A stretch of DNA of 64,000 nucleotides, taken from positions 56,001 through 120,000 of the forward strand of contig JAJTWR010000404.1 in the NCBI GenBank assembly GCA_021613335.1, given 5' to 3'. Under the pieces are notes generated by a model. The model had not been told where the DNA came from. It worked only from the letters and a program-made list of their open reading frames with translations, and searched no databases. The first letter of the stretch is position 1; every line of letters starts with the position of its first letter. Position numbers and translations under genes: made by a program. Origin of the DNA: Whitmania pigra (lineage: Eukaryota > Annelida > Clitellata > Hirudinida > Haemopidae). Below are positions 26,837-38,920 of this stretch, one piece after another.

Positions 26837-27476
26837 CAATTGATTTATTATAATTGTGGCGTTTTTATATAATAATTGATATTTATTTATTTAAAAAGAT
26901 AATAAATTGTTAGTCGTTAGTATTCGGTATTCATTAATAGTAATATTTTTGTTATTTTTATTTTTATATTTGTTGTTATTCAATTACTTTTAACTTGAAT
27001 TAATAATTATATTTTTAAAGATTGTTGATGTTGACATTAATTTTCAAATAACAACAATTAACATTTGTGTTCTTCCTTAAGGCTTGGCCCTTTGGTTTTA
27101 TTTGAATTTATTTGCCTTTGCTATTTGTTTATTCTGTATATATAACGGCTTGTTTGCTTATTTGATTCAATATATTCATAATAAAAAATATTTAAAGATA
27201 ACAGTTGGTCAGTTGATTTTTTAATATTATTATTATAAAAACTAGATCTTGTTAATTTTTATTAAACTAAATTATATTAATTCTATGATAAACCACGCCA
27301 TAATAATTTTATATTGAATGGTATAACATTAATTTCAACCAATTGCATCAATATGTTTATTTTTTAGTCCCACGACTGTTGAATCATAATTCTAAAAAGA
27401 GTAATAACTTAAATTTTATCTTGAGCAAAATTTTAAAAAATTCTTTAGTAACTTATAAAAACACCACCTCTAAAAG

Positions 27477-27578
27477 AGCAGCGAATCGTTAAATATTTTA
27501 GTCACGTTCTTTTTTGCATCGCTGACTGCTAATGATTCAGAATCATTTTTTTGGATGGTTTTATTTTAAAGGATCAAA
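27477..27578 (+). repeat. Module type B
   Basis: taaaaacaccacctctaaaa, core around gcatcgctgactgctaatga, T-run ATTTTTTTGG, and hairpin GGTTTT-attttaa-AGGATC in which pairing is kept by G-U pairs. Confidence 0.55.
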
Positions 27579-27825
27579 AATATTTCAACGGAAACTGTTG
27601 CTGTTGCAATTGGGTGATGATGATGGTTTTCATAATTGCCATAAAAATATTTTTTTAAAACTGCTACTAGTTTCTTATGACATCTCTCTCAATGTGTTTT
27701 AGCGCCGTTCGCATATGCTTTGCAGTGTAAGAATGGGTTATGGTTTAAAAAAAAATTTTTAATTTAAAGTCAATTATAAGACAATAAGAAGTTTTGCCTA
27801 TTGCTTGACATTCACAAAAATAAAA

Positions 27826-27950
27826 AAAAACACCTCTGCTTTTTGTAACATTACAACAATAAAGCATTTTATAAGCACATGATGTCAACGGGATGATAAC
27901 ATGAGACAAGTATGTTTGGAAGGCCTTAAGAGGTCCAGTTGGTGGAATAT
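27826..27950 (+). repeat. Module type J
   Basis: aaaaacacctctgctttttg, block acaacaataaagcattttat, core around gatgtcaacgggatgataac, then tgtttggaaggcc with hairpin GGCCT-taag-AGGTC at 27923-27936. Other J copies are at 48505 and 54019 (minus strand). Confidence 0.55.
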
Positions 27951-28250
27951 GAATCATGGTTGGTCGGCCACGGGTATGGTTGTCCCCGGGGTAGCTTAAT
28001 GTTAAATAATAATAATAACAAATAACAAAATACTATTTACTTGATTATATTTTTTTTGGTCTACGAGTTTATTAAATCATATAAACAAAAAAGCCGTTAT
28101 GTATATATATAAATCAAAAAACGATAGTAAATAATTTCAAATAAACCCAATCACTCTGAACGTGATTTTACCCATCACTGATAATAAGCCATTTTATTTC
28201 AGTTATCAATTTAAATTGAGCTCATAATAAAATTCTTTTGGAACTTTTCT

Positions 28251-28360
28251 AAAACACCTGGGATTTGCGCGCCGTTAAATGCACGTCTTTCATCCAGAAC
28301 TTTCAAATTATCTGTGGCTAATATTTCGATATTTTGGATGGTCTTATTTTGCAAGACCAA
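28251..28360 (+). repeat. Module type B
   Basis: aaaacacctgggatttgcgc, block ccgttaaatgcacgtctttc, core caaattatctgtggctaata, then gatattttggatgg. Hairpin GGTCTT-attttgc-AAGACC is fully Watson-Crick because the G-U pair of other copies is replaced by A-U. Confidence 0.65.
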
Positions 28361-29039
28361 AGATATTTAAACAGAATCTCCATGATGAAATTTGAACATT
28401 TTTAGAATTAGAATATGTTGAAAAAGATGTTTATATATTTATTTTACTGCCTCCTACTGATGATATCTTACGAAAAACACATCTTCTGTTGTTGCAGATG
28501 TTCTCATAAAATACTCGTTTGAAAACTTCTTTTTTAAACAGCCAGTTATTCTAAGTTATTAATATTAATATTAATTTAAGCAATCAGAAATAATTATCTA
28601 CTTTATTTAATTAATATTGTCAAATTGTGAAATGACATAGAAAATGCAAAATGTTCTGCACGGATGAAAGTAGAATGTTTTTGAGAGAATTTATAAACAG
28701 CACTGAAAATATCGAATTAAAATTTGATTTTGTATTCGGTAAAATTACTAAAATTTTGAAATTTAATTTAATTTTGCCACACCCAGATGTGACGCTTGAC
28801 TTTATATGTATTATATATTATACACAGACTAGATGATGTTAAATTTATATTAAATTATGTTATATTAATTCTTTTATATAGCATGTGATATTAATTTTAT
28901 ATTTGATAATATGATATTAATTTTAACCAATTGCATCAATATGTTAATTTTTCCTATGATTATTAATGCATCATTATGAGAGAGGAAAAATTTTAATTTT
29001 ATCTTAAAATTTTAAAAAGAAAATCAATTGGAACTTTTC

Positions 29040-29150
29040 AAAAACACCTCAGCTAAGAGAGCAGCGGATAGTTAAATATTTAAGTCAAACATGAATGACT
29101 TAGCAATAACGTGTGCATGTAACTTTGGATGGTCTGTTTTTGCAGGACCA
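29040..29150 (+). repeat. Module type B
   Basis: aaaaacacctcagctaagag, core acttagcaataacgtgtgca, then tttggatggtctgtttttgc. Its inverted duplicate (54758) keeps a recognisable core but with substitutions and a 7-nt length change, more than its flanks show. Confidence 0.6.
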
Positions 29151-29401
29151 AAAGGATTTCAAATGAAAGTGTCAACAGCCCTTGGGTGATGATACGGGGT
29201 TTTTGTTATCTTCAATTTGTTATGTGTTATATTATTCAAATCACCTCATAAAACAAATCGATTTGCCCAATCAACACACTTGATACTTTGTATAGTTGAG
29301 CCTTAATGGGCTCCAAAAAAACTTAAAAACAAATATTTATTTTACGCATGAACAAGCCGAGTTCCGACAGATCGGTCATAACACGATTTGGTAAATTTTC
29401 A

Positions 29402-29520
29402 GAAACACCTCTGCTAAGAAAACAGTCTATCGTTAAATATTTAAGTCAATTTTTCGTATTTTGTAGCGCACCTATTCTTAAACAGACTTTTTTTTAGATG
29501 ATCTTATTTTGTAGGATCAA
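29402..29520 (+). repeat. Module type B'
   Basis: gaaacacctctgctaagaaa, core gcgcacctattcttaaacag, T-run of eight, and hairpin GATCTT-attttgt-AGGATC. Relative to type B this is a paired change (GG/CC to GA/TC). The core is nearly the same at 38362 and 54391. Confidence 0.65.
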
Positions 29521-29869
29521 CAGCACTTCAACAGAAATTGTTTACTTGGGCACTTAGGTGTACGTGATGATTATCATAACTGCCACGAAAACAAAATTAT
29601 TCTTTCTTTTAAATTGATGCTCGTTTCTGGCGACAATTGTCATAATGTGTTTTAGGGCCAAGTGTATGTTACTGTGTAACAATGCCACGTGATTCTCCGA
29701 GATTTTCATTTTTGTTATCGATGCCAACCTTGAATAGAAAGTAAAAAAAAATGGGATCCTCAGAAGCCAATTTGAATATATAACTAGCAGTTAGTATCAA
29801 TAATTGTTTTAAAAATTGATACATGCAGAGTAACATTTAAATAATACGTAATTATGTATGATCACAAAA

Positions 29870-30055
29870 GCTGAAGCGTCAGTACTTTTACTTTTTACTT
29901 TTAAAGTAACTTTTAAACGCTGTAAAGTTAAAGTTTTACTTTTATTTAAGAGTATCTTTGAACAGATACTTTTACTTTTACTTGAGTAAACTTTTGAGAT
30001 AGTTGTTGTACTTTTACTTAATTGCTGAATTACGGTACTTTTTTTTACAACAGAT
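29870..30055 (-). mobile_element. hAT-type non-autonomous end (AAAGTA-rich)
   Basis: Repeated acttttacttttactt motifs ending ttacaacag, the same terminal sequence (reverse complement) as the hAT copy at 33075. There is no coding part. Confidence 0.5.
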
Positions 30056-30231
30056 TGCTATTATTATTTTAATAATTCCGAATCATTAAAAGAAAATACA
30101 AAAACGTGGTGGAAGCCCATCACTCATGATTAGCCGCAAAGACTCATAGAAGTAGAATATCTGAATAGGCCATTGCATATTACGCAACATTTTATCCACA
30201 TGCAATCCTTATTTTTTTTTTTTTTTTGTTA

Positions 30232-30345
30232 TTAAACCCAAACGGGTCTCATAGAAATTCTCGGTGTATTGTTCTGATGATTCTGCGCCTCCCAATTCCA
30301 ACCTGCAATTATTTTCGTCTCATTCACTAGTCTGACGTGTTTTCG
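30232..30345 (-). repeat. Module type D
   Basis: Hairpin AGACCC-gttt-GGGTTT on the minus strand keeps pairing after several changes. Core tctcggtgtattgttctgat; conserved tgcgcctcccaattccaacc. Confidence 0.55.
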
Positions 30346-31004
30346 AAATTATTTTTAATAATTTTTATAACTAATTGACAATATTTTATAAATCCGAATG
30401 TAAAACAAAATATTTCTCCCTTCTTCCTTTATTGATTAAATTCAAATCAGTTGCCTAGTTACAGGTCGAGAGAGAATTTTGAAAAAACTAATTGACAATA
30501 TTTTTTTTCCCAAATACCCAAAACAGGCCATTCTAACATATTTACGTCTGATTCACTAAGCCAAGGTGTTTTTCAATTGATTTATTATAATTGTGGCGTT
30601 TTTATGTAATAATTGTTATTTATTTATTTCTTTAAATAGATAATAATTTGTTATTCGTTATTATTTGGTATTCATTAATAGTAATATTTTTTTTATTATT
30701 ATTTTTATGTTTGTTGTTATTTAATTACTTTTAACATAAATTAATAATTACATTTTTTAAAATTGTTGATGTTGAAATTAATTTTCAAATAACATCAATT
30801 AATATTTGTGTTCTTCCTTAAGGATTGGTCTTTTGGGTTTATTTGAATTTATTTACTTTCGGTTTTTGTTTTTTCTGTATATATAACAGCTTGTATGTTT
30901 ATTTGATTGATTCAATAAACTCACAAAAAAAAATATGTGAGGATAATAATGGTTAACAACTTTAAAAAAATCAACTGACCGATTGTTATATTTTTTATTT
31001 ATGA

Positions 31005-31385
31005 AAAGTCCAAGGTTAGATCCTCTTAGCTGTTTCTGGAGACTTTTATGCCAAGTTTATCTTGACAACATTTCATTATAGCACTGGCAGTGTCCACTCT
31101 GCTAGGCCTATCACCATCTTTCTTTTCGTCAGCAACTGCTGATGCTGCTTCAGCAAAAAAAAAACTCCGGTATTCCATGGAACACCAAAGTTTGAGAATG
31201 TTCCTTCATCTCTAACCTTTCAATTCTTTCCTTCAGCTCATTTTCCCCTTCAGCCTTTTCAATTCGGATTTTATGTCATATGTCTCGCTTTTCATCTCAT
31301 TTAAAATCCTTCATTTGGGAGATGTTGAGTTGCCCTCTTCAATTTTTTTGGTGGCGCACTACCCGCTTCAAGTTTATTAAGAAAC
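31005..31385 (-). pseudogene. LINE ORF1-like fragment (coiled coil)
   Basis: Frame pieces on the minus strand read ENELKERIERLEMKEHSQTL then VFHGIP, and, after an A-run, AEAASAVADEKKDGDRPSRV followed by IMKCCQDKLGIKVSRNS. A charged coiled-coil register leading to L.FHGIP and a later KLGI is the usual pattern of ORF1 proteins of L1-like and related LINEs. Frameshifts break it. No RT lies next to it. Confidence 0.45.
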
Positions 31386-31570
31386 TCAAGTAACAATGTT
31401 ATTCAAAAATAAATAGTGTAATTAAGACAATCTGAACCATTAAGACCCATTATAAATCGGAAGAGAAATGGGAGACGGGTTTGTTTACAAAGAAATTATG
31501 ATATTTAAATCTAAACATAAAACAAAAAGATTTCTCCTAAATACCATTCTTGATCATTTTTTATATTACA

Positions 31571-31686
31571 GTTGAGCCTCAACGGGCTTCAAAATAACAT
31601 AAAACAAAGACAAATCAGTTATTGATTGCGGCTGAACAGGCCAATCTAACATATTTACGTCTGATTCACTAAACCAAGGTGTTTTT
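31571..31686 (-). repeat. Module type A
   Basis: Hairpin gttgagcctcaacgggcttc, core acaaagacaaatcagttatt, conserved gcggctgaacaggcc and ctaaaccaaggtgtttttc. Confidence 0.55.
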
Positions 31687-32163
31687 CAATTGATTTATTA
31701 AAATTGTGGCGTTTTTATGTAATAATTGTTATTTATTTATTTATATAAATAGATAATAATTTGTTCTTCGTTATTCATTAATAGTAATATTTTTGTTATT
31801 ATTTTTTATGTTTTGTTGTTATTTAATTACTTTTAACTTGAATTAATAATTATATTTTTAAGATTTGTTGATGCTAACATTAATTTCAAATAACAACAAT
31901 TAACATTTGTGTTTTTTCTCAAGGCTGGGCCCTTTGGGTTTATTTAAATTTATTTACTTTCGCTTTTTGTTTTTTCTGTATATAACGACCTGTTTGATTA
32001 TTTGATTGATTCAATAAACTTGTAAACAAACAAAAAAAAGTGATGATAATAATGATTAACAACTTAAAAAAAACTGACCAACTGTTATATTTTTTATGTC
32101 CAATCATAAAATAAAACATTTCGCCCAAAAATCATTCTTGATCACGTTGTTTTCATATATTAT

Positions 32164-32260
32164 AGTTAAAGGGCTCCAAAAAAAAAAAAATTTTAAATCT
32201 TTTGCTTGAACAGGCAGTTCTTATATACTAATGTCTCATTCTCTAAACCAAGGTGTTTTT
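32164..32260 (-). repeat. Module type A'
   Basis: gttaaagggctcc followed by a long A-run, then cttttgcttgaacaggcagt and ctcattctctaaaccaaggt. The hairpin's left arm is shortened. Confidence 0.5.
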
Positions 32261-32559
32261 CATTTGATTTATTGTTATAATTATAATCAGAACAATTATT
32301 TATTTCTGAACATAATTATAATCTTAATAACTATTAGTTTTTAGACTTATCCTGGATAAAATCACGTTGTTTAAACATCTGGCTTTGAAATAATATGTTA
32401 TTTTTTATTGAATTAATATTTTATAATTATTTGCAATGTTATTATTAAATTAGAATTAAGATTAAAAAATTAAATAAAAGTTATTAGCAAGAAAAAATTA
32501 ATGTTCAACAAGCTTTTATTGATCAACTGAGTAGAATGTAATTAATAAAAATAATTTGG

Positions 32560-32700
32560 AAAACACCTTGGACGAGTGAATGAGACGAAAATAAATGCAG
32601 GTTGGAATTGGAAGGCGAAAATAAAAATAAAGGAAGGCGCAGTGCTATAGCTCTTGAATTAAGATTTTTTTGGGGCCCGCCGGGGTTCGTCAGAAAAATG
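32560..32700 (+). repeat. Module type D
   Basis: gaaaacaccttggacgagtg, G-rich block caggttggaattggaagg (partly repeated), core tgctatagctcttgaattaa, T-run GATTTTTTTGG, hairpin GGGCCC-gccg-GGGTTC. Confidence 0.65.
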
Positions 32701-33074
32701 TAAAATGTCTTGTGAAAAGTATGTGGAAGTGAGAAATTACTTTTATTGAATAAATTCTACTTGAGAGAGAAGCATGTAGTATTCTAATATATGCAATTAT
32801 GAATAACTTTTATCATTTAAAATAATATTTTTACTTTTGAATTATTAAGTTATTTTGTGAATATTGGTTGTTTGCTCTACTGAATTTTAATTGTTGCTTG
32901 TTATTAAAAATACTTAATTATCGAATCTTAATTATTATTTATTTTCTTAATTAGATAATATTACGATTGTAACAATAATAATATTGTTTAACATGATTGC
33001 AACTTTAAATGTCTGTTCTTGATGTAGGTCTAAATGATCAGGCTACATTTTATAAATCCAAACACAAAACACCA

Positions 33075-33260
33075 GTGTTGTAAAAATTACCTCATTTCGG
33101 TAATTAGGTAATTAAAAGTAATACCTCAAAAAGCTACTTAAGTATAAGTAAGAGTATAGTCTCAAAAATTTACTCAAGTGAAAGTAAAAAGTTACAGCAT
33201 CTAAAAGTTACTTTAAAGTAAAAATTACAAGTAACTCTGATGCCGCCATTATTGTGATCA
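33075..33260 (-). mobile_element. hAT terminal region with AAAGTA repeats
   Basis: Begins cagtgttgtaaaaattacct and holds repeats of aagtaaaagt and caaaaa.tactcaagt. The same composition occurs at 29870 (inverted) and 36840. It is the 3' side of the transposase remnant just downstream. Confidence 0.6.
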
Positions 33261-33414
33261 TACATCATTCCGTATCATTTAAAAGGAATTGTTTCTATCA
33301 TCGTTAAAACAATTATTGGTATTAACTGCTAGTATTAACAATCATTAAGTAATATTATTTGAACTAATGCATTCTTTTGGTGTTTTATTATTTATTACAA
33401 TCACAAACATTTGT

Positions 33415-33915
33415 TAATTTTTAGCATAACTAAGTCCTCGAATAGTTTGTCACTCATTATGGTCCTTCGGCTGTTCATACCAGCACAGCTGAATAAACGT
33501 TCAACAGCTGCACTAGCTGGCAGAGGAGTGTTTAACTGGATAAATAATGTTCATGTCATCTGATCGGTTTCGAAGATACTGTACCAGAATATCAGTTGAC
33601 CTTATGTTATTGAAGAAACTGGCTTCAACACTGTCATCATCAGATGAATGAGATGCTTTCAGTTCGTCCACCATTACTGTATTAGAAGATGCTATTTTGG
33701 CTACCAGTTTCTTATGAAGTTTGACAACCGTTGGCAACAGATATCCCATATTCCTTAACTTCTGTTGGATGCATGCGTTCCTTCATACGCAGAACATATA
33801 GTTTTTTTTTCTGTTGGCAGAGTAGGCATGCATACTTATATGATTTTACTTTGATTGAAATCTGAGCATTTTGTTTAAATACGGCCCTTGTTCCTCTTAT
33901 CTTCGCTAACGTCAC
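33415..33915 (-). pseudogene. hAT transposase C-terminal remnant
   Basis: Minus strand frame pieces: ERMHPTEVKEYG, then LLPTVVKLHKKLVAKIASSN, and PLPASAAVERLFSCAGMNSR followed by SDKLFEDLVMLKINK. The last is the hAT dimerisation domain (hATC: P.S.A..ERLFS.AG). The frames do not join (frameshift near 33740; break near 33540), so it is inactive. With the terminal repeats at 33075 it is a partial hAT copy. Confidence 0.8.
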
Positions 33916-34788
33916 TCAAACTGGCTTCAAATGAATCCATACTACGATATATTAAATCTTATATTAATATTATATATATAATATTATATATTATAAAAAG
34001 CTTTGAACAAAAGAGCGATGATCGGAAAGAGGAAGGTTCTCGAACGAACCAAAGAATAACAATCTAGAATTTAATTATTTTTTTTAAATAAATTAAATAA
34101 TAACTTATTATAAATTATAATATTATAAATAAATAATAATATATTATAATAATATATATAAATAATAATATATTATAATAATATATATTATAATATATAT
34201 AAATAATAATATATTATTATCATTAATATTAATAGATTAATATATATATATATATAATATTATTATTATTATTATTATAATATTATATTATATTTCTTCT
34301 TTATTTCAAACCACAGCGGGCCCAAAAAATGATTATTAAAATGAAGCCATTATTTTATGACCCTCCAATTACCTTAACCTGCAATTATTTTAGTCGCATT
34401 TACTCGTCTATTTAATATTTTTGTAATATTTTTCTTTTGCTTTATGAGTTTATTCAATCAATCAAACAACCAAGCCGTTACAAAAAAAAACAAAAAGCGA
34501 AAGGAAATAAATTCAAATAAACCCAAATTGATTATTAGGGCCCAGCCTTAAAAAAAACAAATATTAATTGTTGTTATTTGAAAATTAATGTCAGCATCAA
34601 CAAACTTTAAAAATATAATTGTTAATTTAAGTTAAAAGTAATTAAATAACAACATAAAAATAATAATATAATAATAAAAATATTATTATTAATAATAATT
34701 AATAACGAATAACAAATTATTATCTATTTAAATATATAAATAAATAACAATTATTACATAAAAACGCCACAATTATAATAATCAATTG

Positions 34789-34900
34789 AAAAACACCTTG
34801 GTTTTGTGAATCATAAATATGTTAGAATGGCCTGTTCAGCCGCAAGAAGCAACTTCTATATCTGCATCAGATATTTTTTGGAGCCCGTTGAGGCTCAACT
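34789..34900 (+). repeat. Module type A
   Basis: gaaaaacaccttggttttgt, conserved ggcctgttcagccgca, core gaagcaacttctatatctgc, T-run ATATTTTTTGG, hairpin GAGCC-cgttga-GGCTC at 34881-34896. This is the best example of the T-run/hairpin layout. A broken type B module in reverse orientation follows at 34949. Confidence 0.7.
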
Positions 34901-35081
34901 ATAATATATGAAATTATCGAGGATGGTATTGTCATCCAAATTAGGCGCTTTCTGGATGAAACACGTGCATTTAACGGCGCGCCGCTCTTAGCAGAGTTGT
35001 TTTAGAAAAGTTCCAAAAGAATTTTATTATGAGCTCAATTTAAATGATAACTGAAATTAAATGGTTTATTACATCAATAAT

Positions 35082-35374
<293 letters not shown>

Positions 35375-35582
35375 ACCCAAAAACAATACGTTGCACCTAA
35401 AACACCAAAACAATCCTTGATCAATTTGTGTAGTTGAACCTCAACGGGCTCCAAAATAAAACTATTATTCTGAGAAATAAGTGAAAGCTGTTTTTATTTT
35501 TTATATTTCATATTCAATTAGTAAGTTCAGTTCGTTTAATTAGGAAAATTTCACCTACTTCCAACAAGCCATCATCTTGTTT

Positions 35583-35685
35583 TATGAACCTCAGTGGATC
35601 CCAAAAGAGACTGCATATGACTTCTCTTAACACGATGAGCCTCTCAATCTTACGTCTGATTCACTAAACCAAGGTGTTTTTCAAT
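35583..35685 (-). repeat. Chimeric module: D hairpin end joined to A CACC end
   Basis: Starts with D-type gaacctcagtggatccc and the core agagactgcatatgacttct, which is nearly that of the D copy at 47532, then changes after gcctctcaatc to the A block ttacgtctgattcactaaac. Confidence 0.6.
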
Positions 35686-36262
35686 TGATTTATTACAATC
35701 GTGGCGTTTTTATGTAATAATTCTTATTTATTTAATTATTTAAATAAATATTAATATAATCATAACTATTTCATAATATATAATATTATTTTTATTATTA
35801 TTGCCATTATAATTATTTTTTACTCCTTGGCAGCAAGACTAATGAACGATCAATATAGTGTGTATGATGTTCATCATCATCTCACTATTAGGAAATAAAC
35901 GCACAATCGACATCATCATCAAAGGTCTTCATCGTCGTCGTCAACATCATCATTGTTATCATCTTTTTTTTGTGAAACCTGAGCAGGTCCCAAAGAAATT
36001 CTTTTTGTTTTTTTAATAGTTACCAGCGTTTCATAATCCAAACATTCATATTTTTATTATTGAATTATTATTTCGTGAATATTTGTTATTTACTCTATTG
36101 GTTAAACTATTTTACAAACATATTAATGTTTTTGATGAATAATATGATATTAAATTCAATAAATTGCATACATATTGATTATTATTATTGATATAATAAA
36201 TCATTTAATTTCAATAATCCATTTAAATTGAGCGCATAATAAACGTTTTTTGGAACTTTTTC

Positions 36263-36372
36263 AAAAACACCTCTTCTAAGAGAGCGGCGCACCGTTAAAT
36301 ATTTAAGTCAAATGTACGTGTATAATTCTGAACTTACTGTGATATTTTGGATGGTCTTGTTTTCAGGGCCAT
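36263..36372 (+). repeat. Module type B
   Basis: caaaaacacctcttctaaga, block accgttaaatatttaagtca, core tataattctgaacttactgt, then gatattttggatggtcttgt with GGTC...GGCC hairpin. Confidence 0.6.
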
Positions 36373-36629
36373 ACATATTTAAACAGAATTTCCATGATGA
36401 AGTTAGAATGTTTATACGAGAATTTTTAATCAGGATAATAAAAAAACATGATTTTTAAATATTTTATTATTTAATGGGGCATTCAATTTGGCTGGTAACA
36501 ATGGGCCACAATATGTTGAAAAAGTTTTTTTATATTTTGTTTCTGCTGCCTTCTACTGATGATATCTTAAGAAAAACACCTTTTCTGATGTTGCAGATGT
36601 TGTATGTAGTCAGTATAGTAAATATTACC

Positions 36630-36698
36630 TCATTAAATCATCTCAGTTATGCAACGGACTATAATCAAATAAATAAAATAAATAAAATTATCTCATTA
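36630..36698 (+). mobile_element. SINE tail fragment
   Basis: aatcatctcagttatgcaac and cggactataatcaaataaat match the tail of the adjoining SINE. A tail-only copy directly upstream suggests one SINE inserted into another's A-rich tail. Confidence 0.55.
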
Positions 36699-36700
36699 TC

Positions 36701-36825
36701 GTGCGCCTGCATGGCCTAAGGGTTAAGGCTGCGCCACTCACAATGGCAGCACGGGGTTCAAACCCCGCTGCGGGAGCACCGTCCTAATCATCTAGATATG
36801 CAACAGAAGTTAATAATAAAACATT
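36701..36825 (+). mobile_element. tRNA-derived SINE (Val-CAC-like head)
   Basis: Folds as a tRNA: acceptor GTGCGCC/GGAGCAC with one mismatch, D arm GGCC...GGCT, anticodon arm GCCA-CTCACAA-TGGC (CAC, U33 present), T arm CGGGG-TTCAAAC-CCCG. Box A tggcctaagggttaagg at 36712 and box B ggttcaaaccc at 36755. A ~35 nt tail gtcctaatcatctagatatg...gttaataataaa follows. A second copy at 47810 shares head and tail, showing it is a SINE rather than a lone tRNA gene. Confidence 0.8.
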
Positions 36826-36834
36826 TTTTTTATT

Positions 36835-37030
36835 CTCTCATTTCAGTAATTAGGTAAAAGTAAAAGTAATACCTCAAAAAGCTATTTTAAGTGTAAGTAA
36901 AAGTATTGCCTCAAAAATGTACTCAAGTAAAAGTAAAAAGTTACAGCATCTAAAAATTTCTTTTAAGTAAAAATTACAAGTAACTTTGATGCTGCCATTA
37001 TTGTGATCATACATCATTCCGTATTATTTA
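36835..37030 (+). mobile_element. hAT-type AAAGTA-rich terminal fragment
   Basis: Over 85% similar by eye to 33090-33280, including taacctttgatgctgcc-like and gatcatacatcattccgtat blocks. No transposase follows; module-family sequence resumes at 37030. Confidence 0.55.
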
Positions 37031-38361
37031 AAAGGATTATTTTTATGTTTGTTGTTATTTAATTACTTTTAACAGGAATTGATAATTATAATTTTAAAAA
37101 TTGTTAATGCTGACATTAGTTTTCAAATAACAACAATTAACATTTTTGTTCTTTCTTAAGGCCCTTTGGGTTTATTTGAATTTATTTGTCTTCGCTTTTT
37201 GTTTTTTGTGTATATATAATGGCTTGTTTGTTTGTTTGATTCAATAAATTCATAAACCAAAAAACAAAAACATTTGATGATAATAATATTAATAATGGGT
37301 AACAATTTTAAAAATCAACTGACCAACTGTTATATTTTTACGTCCAATCATAAAATGAGGCATTTCGCCCAAACACTATTCTTGATCAAAAAATAAATAA
37401 ATAAAAGTTATTAGCAAGAATTGATTAGAAATAATTGATTTTTTTTAACACTCTGGGGTTAATTAAAAAAAAGGATAATGACTTGTGTGGTACATGTGGA
37501 AGTAGGTGATATTACAACCAACAGAAATTACAAGTCTTAAATAAAATGAAAAACACCTTGGAGGAGTGAATACGACATGGATAAATAAAAACCGGTTTCA
37601 ATTTTTTCGAGTTTTCAAAAGTATATAAGAAGGTTTTAATTTTTGAAGCCGTTGATGGCGATTAAATTATATTAAAATAAATTATTAACGTATTATTAAT
37701 GTTAGATAACAATGTTAGATAATAATAACAGTAATAATAACAATAACAACATTAATAATAAATATAAAAATGTCGTTTTGATATCAGTAATATTATTATG
37801 ATATATGTAATAATATTATTATTACAATTATATTAATTATATAATAAATAATATAATAATTATTATTATTATAATTAAATATTATTAATAATTATAATTA
37901 TAATAATAAGAATTTTATATTATTTATGATAATTAATAATGAACAACAAATTGCTATTTATTTAACAGCATAAAAAAACTATTACTCAAAATCGCCATTA
38001 TAATAATAAATCAGTTGAAAAACATATATAAGAACGGTCTCTTCAAGCAAAAGTAAAAGAGTTTTATTACTTTTTGTTATATTTTTTGGAGCCCTTTGGC
38101 ATGATCAAGAACGGTGTGTAGGCAAAATGTTTTAGGCACAGTCTTTATAGTCTTATAAAGTTCAGTTTGAAAATTATTTTTGAACCATAACGCATTGTTA
38201 CACAGCAACATACACTTGGCCCTAAAACACATTATGACAATTGTCGCCAGAAACACTTGAGCAGCAGTTTAAAAGAAAAAAATAATTTTGTTTTCGTGGC
38301 AGTTATGATAATCATCATATACACCCAAGTGCCCATGTTAACAATTTCTGTTGAAGTGTTG

Positions 38362-38479
38362 TTGATCCTGCAAAATAAGATCATCTAAAAAAAGTCTGTT
38401 TAAGAATACGTGCGCTACAAAATACGAAAAATTGACTTAAATATTTAACGATAGGCTGTTTTCTTAGCAGAGGTGTTTC
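38362..38479 (-). repeat. Module type B'
   Basis: Hairpin gatcctgcaaaataagatca, core ctgtttaagaatacgtgcgc, conserved gacttaaatatttaacgata and cttagcagaggtgtttctga. Confidence 0.6.
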
Positions 38480-38683
38480 TGAAAATTCACCAAATCGTGT
38501 TATAACCGATCTATCGGAACTCGGCTTGTTCATGCGCAAAATAAATATTTGTTTTTAAGTTTTTGTTGGAGCCCTTTGAGTCTCAACTATGCAAAGTGAT
38601 CAAGTGTGTTGACTGGGCGAATTGTCTTTTTTATGAGGTGATTTAAAAAATATAACACATTCAGTTTCATTTTGAAGTTGTTT

Positions 38684-38693
38684 TATTATTATA

Positions 38694-38771
<78 letters not shown>

Positions 38772-38844
38772 TATTATTATTATATTATTATTATTTTATT
38801 ATTATTATATTATTATTATTATTGTTATTATATTATTATTATTA

Positions 38845-38917
<73 letters not shown>
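38684..38917. repeat. (ATT)n microsatellite
   Basis: About 235 bases of ATT repeat. Confidence 0.97.

Positions 38918-38920
<3 letters not shown>

Larger units (their letters stand above)
28500..29680 (+). repeat. Arm 1 of an inverted duplication (partner 54190-55405)
   Basis: Matches the reverse complement of 54190-55405 over most of its length, including the B module (29040), the B' module (29402) and the segment with tgacatagaaaatgcaaaat. The B' module has a third copy at 38362. Confidence 0.8.

Noticed and set aside
36701..36780. Functional tRNA-Val gene
   Set aside because: Acceptor mismatch, irregular outer anticodon stem and a second copy with the same non-tRNA tail show a SINE.
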